11,486 nt of DNA, taken from NCBI GenBank assembly GCA_016869915.1, contig VGDA01000067.1, positions 1 through 11,486 on the forward strand, in the 5' to 3' direction. This document shows, in pieces, positions 1 to 10,132 of the stretch. Within the stretch, counting starts at the first letter, position 1, and every line of letters starts with the position of its first letter. The stretch is from Alphaproteobacteria bacterium (GTDB lineage: Bacteria > Pseudomonadota > Alphaproteobacteria > CACIAM-22H2). Under the pieces are notes generated by a model. The model saw only the letters and a list, made by a program, of their open reading frames with translations. It searched no databases and was not told the DNA's origin. The translations under genes and the position numbers were made by a program.

Positions 1-402
1 GTTCTCGCGCACGATCACCATGTCGATGTCGCCGGGGGCGCGGTCCTTGAGCGGGCAGTCGATGCCCTTGAGCAGCCGGACCGGGCGCACGTTCGCGAAC
101 TGGCGGAAGGCGCGGCGGATCGGGATCAGCATGCTCCAGAGCGACACGTGGTCCGGGACGCCAGGGAAGCCGACGGCGCCGAGGAAGATGGCGTTGCAGT
201 CGCGCAGGCTGTCGATCCCGTCGGCCGGCATGATGCGACCGGTCGCCTTGTACTGCTCGCAGCTCCAATCGAGGTGGCTGTACTCGAAGCTCAGCCCGTA
301 CTTCGCGGCGACGACGTCCAGCACGCGAATGCCCTCGGGCACGACTTCCTTGCCGATGCCGTCGCCGGGGATGACCGAGATCCTGTACGCGTTCGTCGCC
401 AT
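1..402 (-). CDS. Tartrate/D-malate dehydrogenase-type decarboxylating dehydrogenase, N-terminal part (cut by window edge)
   Basis: This is the first 134 codons of a gene read leftward from an ATG at 402; the frame stays open to base 1, so the C-terminal part lies outside. The protein belongs to the isocitrate/isopropylmalate dehydrogenase superfamily of NAD-dependent, metal-dependent oxidative decarboxylases of 2-hydroxy acids. Visible marks are the N-terminal IPGDGIGKEV (residues 11-20), LGAVG (74-78), DHVSLW (84-89), NVRPVRLLKG (104-113) and the start of the substrate loop VREN (131-134). The DHxxLW and NVRPxRL motifs fit tartrate dehydrogenase/decarboxylase or D-malate dehydrogenase (TtuC/DmlA type) better than LeuB or isocitrate dehydrogenase, but substrate cannot be settled from this fragment. 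The start is supported by a GGAGG at 409-413, six bases upstream. The gene is separated by 59 bases from the alkyltransferase gene and probably has its own promoter there. Confidence 0.88.
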   Translation of the reverse strand, partial: MATNAYRISVIPGDGIGKEVVPEGIRVLDVVAAKYGLSFEYSHLDWSCEQYKATGRIMPADGIDSLRDCNAIFLGAVGFPGVPDHVSLWSMLIPIRRAFRQFANVRPVRLLKGIDCPLKDRAPGDIDMVIVREN

Positions 403-418
403 GGGAAACCTCCGCTGT

Positions 419-457
419 GTCGGCGCCGACTAGAACCGAAACGCGGCGGCGACGCAA
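419..457 (-). promoter_or_regulatory. Candidate sigma70-type promoter with palindromic operator before the dehydrogenase gene
   Basis: Read on the minus strand, TTGCGT (452-457) is separated by exactly 17 bases from TCTAGT (429-434), a plausible -35/-10 pair with 3/6 and 4/6 matches to consensus. Directly downstream of the -10 element is a perfect 12-base palindrome, GTCGGCGCCGAC (419-430), placed about where transcription would start, as expected of a repressor site. It is followed by the GGAGG ribosome binding site (409-413) and the ATG at 402. This suggests the dehydrogenase gene is regulated separately from the genes upstream. In DNA this GC-rich, both the promoter and the short palindrome could arise by chance, so the call is tentative. 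Confidence 0.4.
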
Positions 458-461
458 TTTC

Positions 462-1301
462 CTAGTCGCCCGCGGCCTCCGCGCGCCCCGCCTCCCAGCC
501 GATCAGCGCGAGCTTGCGCGCACGCCCCCAGTGGTACTGGTTGAGCTCTCCCGTCCCGCGCACGACGCGATGGCAGGGCACGAGGTAGCTGATCGGGTTG
601 GCGCCGACCGCCGCGCCGACCGCGCGCATGCCGCGCGGCGCGCCCAGCGCCGCCTGCGCCACGCGCCCATATGACGCGAGCGCGCCAGGCGGGATGCGCA
701 GCAGCGCCTCCCACACCTTCACCTGGAAGGGCGAGCCGTGGAGCACGAGCTCGACCCTGTCGCCCGCGCGCGGCGCGAAGACGCGGCGCGCGACCGCCGC
801 CATCGCCTTGCCGTCCTCGACGAAGCGCGCGCGCGGCCAGCGGCGCACCATGTCCGCGAGCGTCGCCTCGCGGCCGGCCTCGAGCTCGAAGGCGAGGCCG
901 CATATGCCGCGCCGCGTCGTCAGGATCAGCGCGTCGCCGAAGGGCGAATCCGCCCATCCATGCGCGATCTCGAGCCCCTCGCCGCGCAGCTTGAACTCGC
1001 CGGGCGTCACCGCCTCGTGCGCGACGAAGAGGTCATGGAGGCGGCTCGGCGCCGACAGGCCGACGGCGAAGGCCGCGTCGAGGACGCTCCCCGAGCCGGC
1101 AAGCCGCGCCTTGGCGCGCTCGAGCGTCACGTGCTGCAGGAACCTCTTCGGGCTGATCCCGACCCAGCGCGTGAAGATCCGCTGGAAGTGGAAGGGCGAC
1201 AGGCCGCAGGCGGCCGCCAGTTCCTCGAGGCCCGGCTGGCGCGCGGCATGCTCGACGATGAATGCGAGGGCCTTCTCGATCCTCGCGTAGTCTCCCGGCA
1301 T
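462..1301 (-). CDS. AraC-type HTH / O6-alkylguanine-DNA alkyltransferase fusion (Ada-like, no N-terminal sensor domain)
   Basis: This 279-residue protein repairs O6-alkylguanine in DNA by irreversible transfer of the alkyl group to its own cysteine. Residues about 4-103 form an AraC-type double helix-turn-helix (first HTH around LEELAAACGLSPFHFQRIF, second around VLDAAFAVGLSAPSRLHDLF). Residues about 120-270 are the alkyltransferase, with the arginine-finger region RAVGAAVGANP (226-236) and the active site PCHRVV (242-247, acceptor Cys243). The N-terminal Ada module that carries the methylphosphotriester-sensing, zinc-bound cysteines is absent, so the switch that makes E. coli Ada an activator is missing. 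The frame is open back to 1454, but the ATG at 1301 is preferred: it has a GGGAG upstream, starts directly at the AraC fold, and avoids running into phzF. The stop is TAG at 462-464. It lies 88 bases after phzF; I see no convincing promoter in that gap. An alternative description is a transcription factor with a vestigial repair domain, but the catalytic motifs look intact. Confidence 0.9.
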   Translation of the reverse strand: MPGDYARIEKALAFIVEHAARQPGLEELAAACGLSPFHFQRIFTRWVGISPKRFLQHVTLERAKARLAGSGSVLDAAFAVGLSAPSRLHDLFVAHEAVTPGEFKLRGEGLEIAHGWADSPFGDALILTTRRGICGLAFELEAGREATLADMVRRWPRARFVEDGKAMAAVARRVFAPRAGDRVELVLHGSPFQVKVWEALLRIPPGALASYGRVAQAALGAPRGMRAVGAAVGANPISYLVPCHRVVRGTGELNQYHWGRARKLALIGWEAGRAEAAGD

Positions 1302-1389
1302 GGCGCGCTCCCGCTGTCCTTGGGAAGGGACACTAGGCGTAGCCCAGGCGCGGCCGCGACCCGCTTCTTGCGGCGATCGCGCGCCGCGC

Positions 1390-2172
1390 TCAGATCTCCG
1401 CCGCGCCCTCGAGGTAGATGACCCCCTGCCCCGCGATGGTGACGCGCGCGCCACGGTCCTCGCACCAGAGCTCGCCGCCGCGCTTCGACACCTGCCGCGC
1501 GAAGAGCCGCGTGCGACCGAGGCGGCGCGACCAGTAGGGGATCAGCTTGCAATGCGCGGAGCCGGTCACCGGGTCCTCGTCGATGCCACCGCGTGGCGCG
1601 AAGAAGCGCGAGACGAAGCCGCAGGTGCCGTCGCCGGGCGCGGTGGCGATGACGCCGCGCACGTCGATGCGCGCCAGCGCCTTGAAGTCAGGCTCCAGCG
1701 CGCGGACCTGCGCCGCGTCCTCGAAGACGCAGACGAGGTCGATCTCGCGCAGCACCTCGCGCGGCTCGCCTCCCAGCGCCGCCGCCAGGCCCGGCGGCGC
1801 CGGGTGCGGGCTCGGGGCCTGGGACGGGAAGTCGAGGGCGAGGCGCTCGCCATCCTCGGAGACGACGAGCCTGCCGCTCCGCGTCTCGAAGGCGACGCTG
1901 CCCGTCCACAGCGCGAGGCGGTCGCGCATCACGAGCGCCGTCGCGAGCGTGGCGTGGCCGCAGAGATTCACCTCGACCGCCGGCGTGAACCAGCGCAGAC
2001 GCCACCCGTCGCCCTCGAGCACGAAGAACGCCGTCTCGGAGAGGTTGTTCTCCGCCGCGATCTCCTGGAGCGTGGCGTCCGGAAGCCAGGCGTCGAGCGG
2101 CATGACCGCGGCGGGGTTGCCGGCGAAGCGGCGCGACGCGAAGGCGTCGACCTGGAAGAGCCTGATGCGCAT
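1390..2172 (-). CDS. PhzF-family isomerase/epimerase-like protein
   Basis: This 260-residue protein matches the PhzF family, whose fold resembles diaminopimelate epimerase. PhzF itself isomerises trans-2,3-dihydro-3-hydroxyanthranilate in phenazine synthesis, but most genomic members have other or unknown small-molecule substrates. Family marks are FQVDAFASRRFAGNPAAV (6-23), ENNLSETAF (41-49, with Glu46 the likely catalytic acid), the VNLCGHATLA segment (68-77) and DPVTGSAHC (200-208), the conserved loop of the second half. The length is normal for the family and both pseudo-symmetric halves are present. The start at 2172 has a GAAAGGA about nine bases upstream. No other phenazine genes are present, so a phenazine role is unlikely. 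It lies only 13 bases after the PaiB-like gene and is almost certainly cotranscribed with it. Confidence 0.92.
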   Translation of the reverse strand: MRIRLFQVDAFASRRFAGNPAAVMPLDAWLPDATLQEIAAENNLSETAFFVLEGDGWRLRWFTPAVEVNLCGHATLATALVMRDRLALWTGSVAFETRSGRLVVSEDGERLALDFPSQAPSPHPAPPGLAAALGGEPREVLREIDLVCVFEDAAQVRALEPDFKALARIDVRGVIATAPGDGTCGFVSRFFAPRGGIDEDPVTGSAHCKLIPYWSRRLGRTRLFARQVSKRGGELWCEDRGARVTIAGQGVIYLEGAAEI

Positions 2173-2185
2173 GGCGGGGGTCCTT

Positions 2186-2806
2186 TCACCCGGGAGGTGG
2201 CGCGAAGCGGCGCATCGCCGCGGCGAGCGCGACGTCTCCCGGCGCGCCGCCGCGCTCGAGCTCCGCGATCACGTTCCTGCGGTCCGCGGGCGACCGGTTC
2301 TGGCTCAGCTTGAACTTCGCCTCGATGCGCGCGACGTCGATCTCCAGCCCGACGATGCCATCGACCATGCCGGCGAGGAAGCGCTCGGGCAGGCCCGCGA
2401 CCGTCCATGGCGTGTCGCCCTCGTAGCGGCGCGAGAGCCTGTCGACGAGTTCGGCGAGCCGCTCCTTGTCGCGCAGGACGCGCGCGCGGCCATGCACATG
2501 GACGGCGACGTAGTTCCAGGTCGGCACCGCCGGCGCCGCAGCATACCAGCGCGGGCTTACATAGGCGTGCGGGCCCGAGAAGATCGCCAGCGCCTCGCGC
2601 CCGTCGATCGCCTCGGCATGCGGGTTCGCCCGCGCGAGATGCCCGAGCAGGACGCCATGCTCGCCGCGCGAGCGGTCGAGCAGCAGCGGCAGGTGCGTCG
2701 CCTCCGGCCCGCCGGGGCCGGTCGTCACGAGCAGCGCGAAGTCATGCGTCGCCACGACCTCCTCGATCGCCGCGGGATCGCCCGCGAAGTGCTGGGGTAC
2801 GTACAT
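2186..2806 (-). CDS. PaiB-family FMN-binding protein (putative negative transcriptional regulator)
   Basis: This 206-residue protein fits the PaiB family, a split-barrel flavin-binding fold related to pyridoxamine-phosphate oxidases. The namesake in Bacillus subtilis was described as a repressor of sporulation and degradative-enzyme genes; the function in proteobacteria is poorly defined. Typical family features are the N-terminal MYVPQHF, THLPLLLDR (37-45), SGPHAYVSPRWY (77-88), VPTWNYVAVHVHG (94-106) and the C-terminal FKLSQNRS (165-172). No separate DNA-binding domain is visible, so it could equally be a flavin enzyme or flavin carrier. The start at 2806 is supported by AAGGA (2813-2817) six bases upstream. 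It follows glmM after 43 bases, with no terminator visible between them, and precedes phzF by 13 bases. Confidence 0.9.
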   Translation of the reverse strand: MYVPQHFAGDPAAIEEVVATHDFALLVTTGPGGPEATHLPLLLDRSRGEHGVLLGHLARANPHAEAIDGREALAIFSGPHAYVSPRWYAAAPAVPTWNYVAVHVHGRARVLRDKERLAELVDRLSRRYEGDTPWTVAGLPERFLAGMVDGIVGLEIDVARIEAKFKLSQNRSPADRRNVIAELERGGAPGDVALAAAMRRFAPPPG

Positions 2807-2849
2807 GCGCTGTCCTTCCGGTGGATCGGGCTGGCGCGCGCCATCCCGG

Positions 2850-4190
<1,341 letters not shown>

Positions 4191-4199
4191 GGCCGGAGC

Positions 4200-5038
4200 C
4201 TACCCCGCCGCCCGCAGCGCCCGCCAGATCTCGAGGGCCTGGCGGGTCTCCGCGACATCGTGGACGCGCAGGATGTCGGCCCCGGCGGCGGCGGCGTGCA
4301 GCGCCACCGCGAGCGAGCCAGGCAGGCGGCGCGACGTGTCCTCGCCGCGGGACAGCCTTCCTATGAAGCCCTTGCGGCTCGCCCCGACCAGCAGCGCGCA
4401 GCCCTCCGCCCGCAGCGCGGCGAGCCCGAGCAGCAGCGCGAGGTTGTGCTCCACCGTCTTGCCGAAGCCGATGCCCGGGTCGATGCAGATCCGCGCGCGC
4501 GGGATGCCAGCGGCGACGCAGGCCTCGACCCGCGCCGCGAGGAATGCGCCGACCTCGGCCACCACGTCGCCGTAGCGCGGGTCGTTCTGCATGGTGCGCG
4601 GATCGCCCTGCATGTGCATGAGCACGACCGCCGCACCCGCCTCGGCCGCGACCGGAAGGCTCTCGGGATCGCCCACGAGGGCGGTGACGTCGTTGGCGAT
4701 CCGCGCCCCGGCCGAGAGCGCGGCGCGCAGGACGCCGGCGCGCCGCGTGTCGATCGACACGACATGGCCATCGGCCGCAAGCGCCTCGACGACGGGAAGG
4801 ACGCGCCGGAGTTCCTCGGCCTCGCGGACGGGCTCCGAGCCTGGCCTGGTGGACTCGCCACCTATGTCGAGGATGTCTGCACCCTCCTCGGCGAGGCGGC
4901 GTCCATGCGCGATGGCGGCGGCGGCGGCGGCGAAGAGGCCGCCATCGGAGAAGCTGTCGGGAGTGACGTTCACCACCCCCATCAGGAGAGGCCGGCGCCC
5001 CGGCACGAACCCGAAGGGCGCCGGCGGCTCCGTCCGGT

Positions 5039-5042
<4 letters not shown>
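4200..5042 (-). CDS. folP: Dihydropteroate synthase
   Basis: This cytoplasmic enzyme condenses 6-hydroxymethyl-dihydropterin pyrophosphate with p-aminobenzoate to give dihydropteroate in folate synthesis; it is the target of sulfonamides. The 280-residue TIM barrel shows the pyrophosphate loop NVTPDSFSDGG (25-35), GGESTRPGS (61-69), SIDT (97-100), NDVT (117-120), MHMQGDP (142-148), IDPGIGFGKT (187-196), GASRKGF (220-226) and RVHDV (259-263). These cover both signature regions and the pterin- and pABA-binding residues. The start is a GTG at 5040-5042 that overlaps the ftsH stop as GTGA, so the two are translationally coupled. The stop is TAG at 4200-4202, nine bases before glmM. Residues 38-43 are a run of six alanines, each encoded by GCC. 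Confidence 0.97.
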
Positions 5043-6957
<1,915 letters not shown>

Positions 6958-6961
<4 letters not shown>

Positions 6962-8334
6962 GGATGAGGCTCTTTCTCCGGCGATCGTCGCCGCCGCTTC
7001 CCTGGGGAAGGCCGGCGCGACGCTTGGGTTGCACTGGGCCCGGCAGCCGGAAGTCCGGCAAACGCGCCGCCCGCAAGCTTGCGGGCTGGACGGAAGGCGA
7101 CGTCGATCTGCCGGACGCTAACAAGCGCGACGGAACCACGTCCACACAAGAGGTGGGGCACGCGCCATGACCCGTCAAGGCTCTGAAGCGCCGGAAGAAC
7201 CTTCGCGGCCATCGCGGCAGGCCCGCTCCCGTGCATCGGCGCGCGCGCGGGCAGGCGCCCCAGCGGGACGATCGCGTCGCCCTCGCGGGCCCCGTCGGCG
7301 AGGCGCATGCGGAAGCGCCGGTCCCACAGGAGGTCCCCCTGCCCCGCCGCAAGCCCGTCGATGCGCGGCATGGCCGGGTCGCGGAGCACCGCGATCGCGT
7401 GAGCCGTGCGAACCAGCAGGCAGCCCGCGAAGCAGCGGCGCCCGGCCGCGAGGCCCGCCGATCGCGCCCAGGCGGTAGCGAGGCCGAGGGCTTCGCCACG
7501 CGGTGGATGGACCGCGCCGGACACGGCCATGGCCGCGCCGCGGAGCGCCGCGCGGGCGATCGGCGCCTCGACGGCCTCGAAGGCGCCGCGCTCGAGCTCG
7601 ACCCAGCCTTCGGGGTGGACGGTCGCGTGACGGCCCAGCCACGCGGAAAGCCTCGCCTCCGCGAAGGCCCTGGGCGCGTCGTCGCGCGGGCGCGCGGACA
7701 GGCCTTCGCCGCGCAGCCGCATGCGCGCACGCAGGAACCGCGTATCGCGGTTGCTCGGGTCCTCGATCCACGACGCATCGAGGCCGAGGAGCCAGGCGCG
7801 CAGGTCGCCCGGCGCCGCGGCCAGGAGCGGGCGCAGTATGCGGAGCTGCTCGCGCGGCGTGTCGAGCGCCATGCCGGCGAGCCCGGCCTCGCCGCTGCGT
7901 CGCGCGCGGCGCATGGCGATCGTCTCTTCCTGGTCGCCGGCATGGTGCCCGACCAGCAGGTGGAGGATGCCCTGCTCGGCGCAGGTGTCCTCCAGGAGGG
8001 CGTAGCGCGCCGCGCGGGCGCGCTCCTGGATGCGCCGGGCCGGCTTCGGCCCGTCCCAGCGCAGGACGCGATGGGCGATGCCGCGCGCCGCGCAGGCGCG
8101 GGCGACGCCATCGGCCTCGCCGGCCGATCCAGGCCGCAATCCATGGTCGACGACGAGCGCGAGGACATCGCCCCGGCGCGCGCGCGCCCAGCGTTCGGCG
8201 AGCAGGAGGAGCGCGGTCGAATCGGCGCCACCGGAGAGCGCCACGGCCAGGCGCGGCCGCGGCTCGAAGGGCGCGGCGGCCGCCATCGCGGTCGCGAACA
8301 GGGCCTCGACGTCGTCCCCGCCTGCGACGGCCAT
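6958..8334 (-). CDS. tilS: tRNA(Ile)-lysidine synthetase
   Basis: TilS modifies cytidine 34 of the CAU-anticodon tRNA-Ile to lysidine, switching it from Met/AUG to Ile/AUA decoding; it is normally essential. The 458-residue protein has the PP-loop ATPase motif SGGADS (34-39), VDHGLRPGS (62-70), HHAGDQEET (130-138) followed by GLAGM (151-155), RPLL (168-171), and IEDPSNRDTRFLRAR (190-204), all in the expected order. In HHAGDQEET a glycine stands at 133 where many family members have an acidic residue. A C-terminal substrate-binding region follows, then about 30 residues of low-complexity, strongly basic tail including KRRRR (446-450). The ATG at 8334 lies nine bases after the cpoB stop with no clear ribosome binding site, so coupling to cpoB is likely. 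The TGA stop overlaps the GTG of ftsH. Confidence 0.95.
7069..7086. repeat. 18-base perfect palindrome inside the 3' part of tilS
   Basis: The sequence GCCCGCAAGCTTGCGGGC is fully self-complementary over 18 bases. It falls in the part of tilS encoding the KLAGG stretch (residues 419-423), about 110 bases before the ftsH start. In the mRNA it could form a hairpin only if the central bases open as a loop (for example seven pairs around a four-base loop). No T-run follows on either strand, so it does not look like an intrinsic terminator. It may be a protein or transcript-processing site, or simply a by-product of GC-rich coding sequence. Confidence 0.5.
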
Positions 8335-8343
8335 GGCGCGTGG

Positions 8344-9336
8344 TCAGCAGCCGAGCTTCTGGCGCTCGCGCTGGGCGTTCTGGCGCAGGCCCTGGGGCGC
8401 GTCGGGATGGCGCCTGCCGATCTCGGCAAGGGCGCTGCAGGCCTCGGGCTTGCGGTTGAGCTGGCCGAGCGACATGCCGAGGCGAAGCAGGTTCTCCGGC
8501 GCCTTGTCGGAGGACGGGTATTTCTTGAAGCCCTCGGCGAAGGCGATCGCCGCGTTGTTCCAGTCGCGCCGCGCATACAGCGTCTCGCCATACCAGTACT
8601 GGGCGGCGCCGGCCTGGCGGTGGTTGGGATTCTGCGCCACGAAGGCCTTCATCGCTGCCTCCGCCGGCCCGAAATCGGACTGCCCACGTTGCGCCTGGAG
8701 CAGCAGGCCATAGGCGAACTCGTACTGCGCCTCTGGGGGCCCGGCCGGCAGGCGCACGGGATCGCGCGGCACGGCGGCCTGCTGCTGGAGGGCCTGCGCG
8801 CTCGTCCCGCTCGGCACGATCACCAGCCTCTGGCCGCCGCCCGCGGCGCCGGCAGCTGAGCCGGGAGCGCCGGCCGCGGCCGGCGCCTGCGCGGCCGCGG
8901 CTCCGGCAGCCGCGCCGGCGGCCACAGCCGGCGCGCCACCAGCGGGAGCCGCCTTCTCGATCTGCTGGAAGCGGAACTCGACGTCCTGGACGAGCCTGTC
9001 GATCTTGGCCTCGAGCTGGCGAAGCCGATGCTGGATCTCCTCGATCCTGCCGGTCTGCTCGCGGCCCTGGCCCTCGAGCTGGGAGAAGCGCTGGTCCACC
9101 TGCCCGGCGAAGCCCTCGGCCGGCCTCGCCACGGCTGCGCCGGCGGCCGCCGCGCCGCCTCCGGCGGCCGTGCCCTGCGTCGCAACCGTCCGCTGCAGGA
9201 CGTCGATGTCGCGCTGCAGCCTGTCGATCCGGTTGGCGAGTTCGCGGAGGTCGGACTGGGCCGCCGCTGGGACGGCCTGCGACAGGAAGATCGCGGCAAC
9301 GAGGAGGAAGGCGGCGCCGAGCCAGGAGGGCGTCAT
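8344..9336 (-). CDS. cpoB: Tol-Pal-associated periplasmic coordinator CpoB (YbgF)
   Basis: CpoB is a periplasmic protein that in E. coli binds TolA and links outer-membrane constriction to septal peptidoglycan synthesis. The 330-residue protein starts with a signal peptide (residues 1-26, hydrophobic core GAAFLLVAAIFL, cleavage likely after AAA before QSD). A short coiled coil follows at about 28-52, then a second helical/coiled-coil region at about 76-128, and a long Ala/Gly-rich linker (131-168). The C-terminal TPR region runs from about 202 to 325, with the characteristic QYWYGETLYARRDWNNAAIAF and KYPSSDKAPENLLRLG stretches. The frame is open to 9444, but the ATG at 9336 is chosen because it places the signal peptide at the N-terminus and lies downstream of the candidate promoter. 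The gene is separated from pal by a terminator and leads the cpoB-tilS-ftsH-folP-glmM block. Confidence 0.94.
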   Translation of the reverse strand: MTPSWLGAAFLLVAAIFLSQAVPAAAQSDLRELANRIDRLQRDIDVLQRTVATQGTAAGGGAAAAGAAVARPAEGFAGQVDQRFSQLEGQGREQTGRIEEIQHRLRQLEAKIDRLVQDVEFRFQQIEKAAPAGGAPAVAAGAAAGAAAAQAPAAAGAPGSAAGAAGGGQRLVIVPSGTSAQALQQQAAVPRDPVRLPAGPPEAQYEFAYGLLLQAQRGQSDFGPAEAAMKAFVAQNPNHRQAGAAQYWYGETLYARRDWNNAAIAFAEGFKKYPSSDKAPENLLRLGMSLGQLNRKPEACSALAEIGRRHPDAPQGLRQNAQRERQKLGC

Positions 9337-9372
9337 GGTGCAGGATCCGCGAATCGGGTTGGCGATGCCGCG

Positions 9373-9400
9373 AGTATCGCCCGCGCGCCGGGCAAAACAA
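9373..9400 (-). promoter_or_regulatory. Candidate promoter for the cpoB-tilS-ftsH-folP-glmM unit
   Basis: On the minus strand TTGTTT (9395-9400) is followed after 16 bases by GATACT (9373-9378), giving 3/6 and 4/6 matches to the sigma70 elements, and it stands out as the most AT-rich segment of this gap. It lies downstream of the pal terminator and 37-64 bases upstream of the cpoB ATG at 9336. This is where a promoter would be needed if the terminator stops most tol/pal transcription. The call rests on sequence alone. Confidence 0.4.
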
Positions 9401-9480
9401 TGGCAGGCCCCGTCAGGCGCGGCGCGCTCCGATGCGCAATCCACGCCTTCCGCTCGGACCAGTTCACCGAACCGGCTCTC

Positions 9481-9522
9481 CGAAAAAGGAAACGCCCGCC
9501 TGCGGTCATCCGCGGACGGGCG
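9481..9522 (-). terminator. Rho-independent terminator after pal
   Basis: Read on the minus strand, the arms at 9510-9522 and 9493-9505 pair over about 13 positions, with one mismatch and one G-U pair, around a four-base loop ATGA (9506-9509). The stem is followed by GTTTCCTTTTTCG (9481-9493), a T-rich tract. It lies 40 bases after the pal stop codon (9563) and 145 bases before the cpoB start. It therefore probably ends the tol/pal transcript or strongly reduces read-through into cpoB. Confidence 0.85.
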
Positions 9523-9562
9523 CTCCAGTTCCGCGCCGGGCTGGCCGGCGGCGGAAGGCGCG

Positions 9563-10024
9563 TCAGTTCACGACCGCGACGCCGCGACGGTTCTGCGACC
9601 ACGCCGCCTCGTTCGAGCCGTTCACGGCGGGGCGCTCCTTGCCGTAGCTGATCGTCGCGACGCGGCGCGCCTCGATGCCCTGCGACACGAGGAAGTTCTT
9701 CGCCGCGTTGGCGCGACGCTCGCCGAGGCCGAGGTTGTACTCGCGCGTGCCGCGCTCGTCGCAATGGCCCTCGATCGTGATCGTCGCGTTCGCATTGGTC
9801 CTGAGGAAGGCGGCCCAGCGCTCGATCTGGCGACGCGCCTCGGGCTTCAGGTCCGACTTGTCGTAGTCGAAGAACACGCGGTCGCCGATGGCGACCAGCT
9901 GCTCCTGCAGGGTCTGGGCGCGCTGCGCGCCCGAGCCGGCCTGGTTCGAGGCCGTCTGCTCCGGCGTGCTGCACGCGGCGAGCAGGGAGAGGGCGGCAAA
10001 AGCAGTGAGAACCTTCATACGCAT
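9563..10024 (-). CDS. pal: Peptidoglycan-associated lipoprotein Pal
   Basis: Pal is an outer-membrane lipoprotein whose periplasmic OmpA-like domain binds peptidoglycan and TolB, completing the Tol-Pal system. The 153-residue precursor has a lipoprotein signal peptide with lipobox LAAC, lipidated Cys18 and no Asp at +2 (Ser19), consistent with outer-membrane sorting. After a short linker the OmpA-like domain starts near VFFDYDKSDL (50-59). It contains the peptidoglycan-binding motif GHCDERGTREYNLGLGERRA (86-105), where Asp89 and Arg104 match the diaminopimelate-contacting pair of OmpA/Pal domains. The ATG at 10024 is preferred over the ATG two codons later because AAGGAG (10034-10039) is nine bases upstream of it. 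The gene is 207 bases after tolB and is followed by a strong terminator. Confidence 0.98.
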   Translation of the reverse strand: MRMKVLTAFAALSLLAACSTPEQTASNQAGSGAQRAQTLQEQLVAIGDRVFFDYDKSDLKPEARRQIERWAAFLRTNANATITIEGHCDERGTREYNLGLGERRANAAKNFLVSQGIEARRVATISYGKERPAVNGSNEAAWSQNRRGVAVVN

Positions 10025-10067
10025 CGGTGGGGACTCCTTCCGGTCAGTTTCCGAATCTGTGTCGCGG

Positions 10068-10080
10068 TTACGCGGCGTAA
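10068..10080. repeat. 13-base inverted repeat upstream of pal
   Basis: TTACGC and GCGTAA flank a single central base (minus strand TTACGC-C-GCGTAA), a perfect 6+6 inverted repeat 44 bases upstream of the pal ATG. The position would suit an operator or a short mRNA hairpin in the pal leader. I see no convincing -35/-10 pair next to it (TTGAAC at 10086-10091 has no good -10 partner), so function is unproven. Confidence 0.35.
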
Positions 10081-10132
10081 GGGGGGTTCAACCACCTCGC
10101 CGCGGTCCGATCAACCGGTCTCTGTGGCCCGA

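Noticed and set aside
1302..1454. 51-residue N-terminal extension of the alkyltransferase fusion
   Set aside because: The extension is Arg/Ser-rich, lacks Ada zinc-site cysteines, overlaps phzF and has no ribosome binding site, while the ATG at 1301 does.
1390..2172. Part of a phenazine biosynthesis cluster
   Set aside because: Only the PhzF-like gene is present; no other phenazine synthesis genes flank it, and most PhzF relatives are not phenazine enzymes.
7231..8859. 542-residue plus-strand open frame antisense to tilS and cpoB
   Set aside because: Antisense shadow with low-complexity Arg/Ala-rich composition; both sense genes have full family motifs.
9337..9444. 36-residue N-terminal extension of CpoB
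   Set aside because: It would bury the signal peptide inside the protein and overlaps the candidate promoter.
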